A stretch of DNA of 64,000 nt from Nitrospira japonica (lineage in GTDB: Bacteria > Nitrospirota > Nitrospiria > Nitrospirales > Nitrospiraceae): assembly GCF_900169565.1 (NCBI RefSeq), contig NZ_LT828648.1, positions 372,001 to 436,000 of the forward strand. Reading direction: 5' to 3'. Position 1 is the stretch's first letter. Every line of letters begins with the position of its first letter. The notes beneath the pieces are model-generated. The model was not told the DNA's origin. It was given only the letters and a program-made list of their open reading frames with translations, and did no database searches. The position numbers and the translations under genes are program-made. Below are positions 62,659-64,000 of the stretch, piece by piece.

Positions 62659-64000
62659 CTAGATCCCGGGCGGCCGTCGGGGAGATTTCGTGACCCGACT
62701 TTCGACCATCTCCTGCGTTTCGCCCGTTTCGGCCGAGCCTTCCCGAACCATATCGGCCCTGTCGTAAATCAGATGCGCCTTGGAGCCGATGACCATGCCG
62801 ACTCCGGCCATCAACAGGCCGAGAAGCTGGGGCGGCCAGACGGGCTGTTCGGAACTGAGCACTTCCCCCGCGATCCAAGTCGCAAGACCCAGCCCGATGG
62901 CACACAGCGCGCCGACGATCGTGGCGCCGCGCCAGTAGAGGCCCGCCGCCAGCGGAACGAACGCCGCCACCAGTGTGACCTTGTAGGTATTCACCACCAG
63001 TTGATAGATGCTGGCGTCCGAGCTGATGGCGATCGCCAGTACGATGACGGCAAATCCCACCAGCACGATCCTCATCATCCTGAGAAGTCCCCGTTCATCC
63101 AGCCCGGGCATCAATCCTTTCAGGACGTTTTCACTCAGGGCCACCGAAGGAGCCAATAACGTCGCGCTCGAACAACTCATCACGGCCGACAGAACGGCGC
63201 CGAAGAACAGAATTTGCGCCACGGCCGGCGTGTATTCGACGATCAATGTCGGCAGCACCAGTTGTGAATCCTCCCGGAGCAGCGTCCCGAACCTGTCCGG
63301 ATCCACGAGCAGGGCCGCATAGGCCAGGAACATCGGAACGAAACAGAAGGAGAAATACAGGGCGGCCCCGGCAAGCGATCCCCGAACGGCCGTCCGCTCG
63401 TCCTTCGCGGACGTGATCCGCTGGAACACGTCCTGCTGCGGAATGGAGCCCAACATCATCGTCACACCCGCGCCGATGAACGGGATCCAGGCGTCGAGCG
63501 ACGCCGCCGGAAAGAATTCCAGTTTGCCCGCTTGCGCCGCGTGGCTGAGGACGGCGCCGGCTCCTCCGGCCAGGTCGCTCACGACCGAAACGATGTACAA
63601 CAATCCTCCGATGATCACCGAGAGCTGCACGAAATCGAGAATCGCCACGGAAAACATGCCGCCGAACGTGGTGTACGTCAGGACGATCGCGGCGCCGATG
63701 ACCATCCCCGCCTGTTGGCTCACTGCACCCTGCGTGACGACGTTCAGGACCAAACCGAGCACCTTGAACTGCGCGGCCACCCAGCCGACATAGGACGCCA
63801 CGATGCAGAGCGTGCACAGGACTTCCACGCGGCGGTCGTAGCGCAACCGGTAATAGTCCCCCACGGTGAGCAAATTCAGCCGGTAGAACCGAGGGGCAAA
63901 AAACAGCCCGGCGAGCACCAAACAGAGGGTCGAACCGAACGGGTCGGCCACCACGCCGCGCAGGCCCTCTTTGACGAAGGTGGCGGACATGCCCATGAGC
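62659..64000 (-). CDS. Sodium:solute symporter, N-terminus beyond the window
   Basis: 447 residues visible, about twelve helices. Open at the window edge with no stop, so the start is missing. SSS-family words: YYRLRYDRRVEVL, GWVAAQFKVLGLVL, TTFGGMFSVAILDFVQL, GSIPQQDVFQRITSAKDE (sodium-site region) and SCSSATLLAPSVALSEN. Imports a small solute with sodium, such as proline, pantothenate or an acid. Substrate cannot be told. C-terminal tail is charged. Confidence 0.92.
   Translation of the reverse strand, partial: LMGMSATFVKEGLRGVVADPFGSTLCLVLAGLFFAPRFYRLNLLTVGDYYRLRYDRRVEVLCTLCIVASYVGWVAAQFKVLGLVLNVVTQGAVSQQAGMVIGAAIVLTYTTFGGMFSVAILDFVQLSVIIGGLLYIVSVVSDLAGGAGAVLSHAAQAGKLEFFPAASLDAWIPFIGAGVTMMLGSIPQQDVFQRITSAKDERTAVRGSLAGAALYFSFCFVPMFLAYAALLVDPDRFGTLLREDSQLVLPTLIVEYTPAVAQILFFGAVLSAVMSCSSATLLAPSVALSENVLKGLMPGLDERGLLRMMRIVLVGFAVIVLAIAISSDASIYQLVVNTYKVTLVAAFVPLAAGLYWRGATIVGALCAIGLGLATWIAGEVLSSEQPVWPPQLLGLLMAGVGMVIGSKAHLIYDRADMVREGSAETGETQEMVESRVTKSPRRPPGI

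Overview
The window is a dense, GC-rich chromosomal segment of a Gram-negative-type bacterium. It encodes lipoproteins, an RND pump, UB2H-type PBP1B and a bactofilin. The mix of genes fits the genus Nitrospira or a close relative (Nitrospirota): NuoF beside a 2Fe-2S ferredoxin, a CbbQ/NorQ ATPase with a large CbbO/NorD-type VWA partner, a ferredoxin:thioredoxin-reductase-like protein, KamA, many PAS/Cache histidine kinases and single-domain response regulators, MEDS-domain proteins, and small secreted proteins with no assigned function. This placement is inferred from gene content; there is no rRNA in the window.

Layout. 1-2.1 kb: an RND efflux pump whose two halves are separate overlapping ORFs. 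2.5-12.4 kb: a run of short, mostly envelope or stress-type genes (ModA-like binding protein, CBS protein, Fet4-like membrane protein, basic peptide, Gfo/Idh/MocA oxidoreductase, single-domain response regulator, metallothionein-like protein, flavin disulfide reductase). 12.4-15 kb: two GT2 glycosyltransferases. 15.2-18 kb: a lipoprotein, a secreted protein, and a response regulator divergent from a MEDS sensor with a long palindrome between them. 18.1-19.7 kb: tRNA-Lys followed by a decayed accessory patch (ribbon-helix-helix gene with CTAG boxes, frameshifted second regulator, clipped lipoprotein, Sel1 fragment). 19.7-22.6 kb: Fur-family regulator, purA, and tRNA-Ala whose 3' end is duplicated downstream. 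22.6-32.6 kb: housekeeping block (ABC-F ATPase, PilZ protein, RarA, hydrolase, GTP cyclohydrolase I plus a PTPS-II-type pterin synthase, ErpA, ferredoxin, NuoF, PuuD-like protein, malate dehydrogenase). 32.6-38.7 kb: VWA/CbbO-like protein, FTR-like protein, twin glycine-zipper lipoproteins, YggU-family protein and CbbQ. 38.8-46.5 kb: a large hybrid kinase, a YkgJ-DUF2156 fusion, a PAS-GGDEF cyclase and an ATP-grasp-like protein. 46.5-51.8 kb: a co-directional run (glutaredoxin-like, KamA, double-length dCTP deaminase, membrane protein, DUF2064, SDR, zinc protein). 51.8-52.5 kb: a gene-free stretch with a structured repeat in two copies. 52.5-53.1 kb: monothiol glutaredoxin and BolA. 53.8-58.5 kb: a sensory operon (response regulator, Rossmann-fused kinase, Cache kinase, c-heme DUF3365 protein). 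58.5-64 kb: AI-2E-family permease, bactofilin, PBP1B and a truncated sodium:solute symporter.

The most unusual items are: the two-hairpin repeat at 52.15 and 52.40 kb, where stems differ by compensating bases and the loop is constant; the redox/heme sensory operon; the folE-PTPS-II pair, which suggests a tetrahydrobiopterin-like pterin; the RND pump split exactly between its halves; and several genes too short for routine calling (59-aa zinc-type protein, 51-aa metallothionein-like protein, 24-aa hydrophobic peptide). Nothing in the window looks like a CRISPR array, an intact transposon or a prophage.
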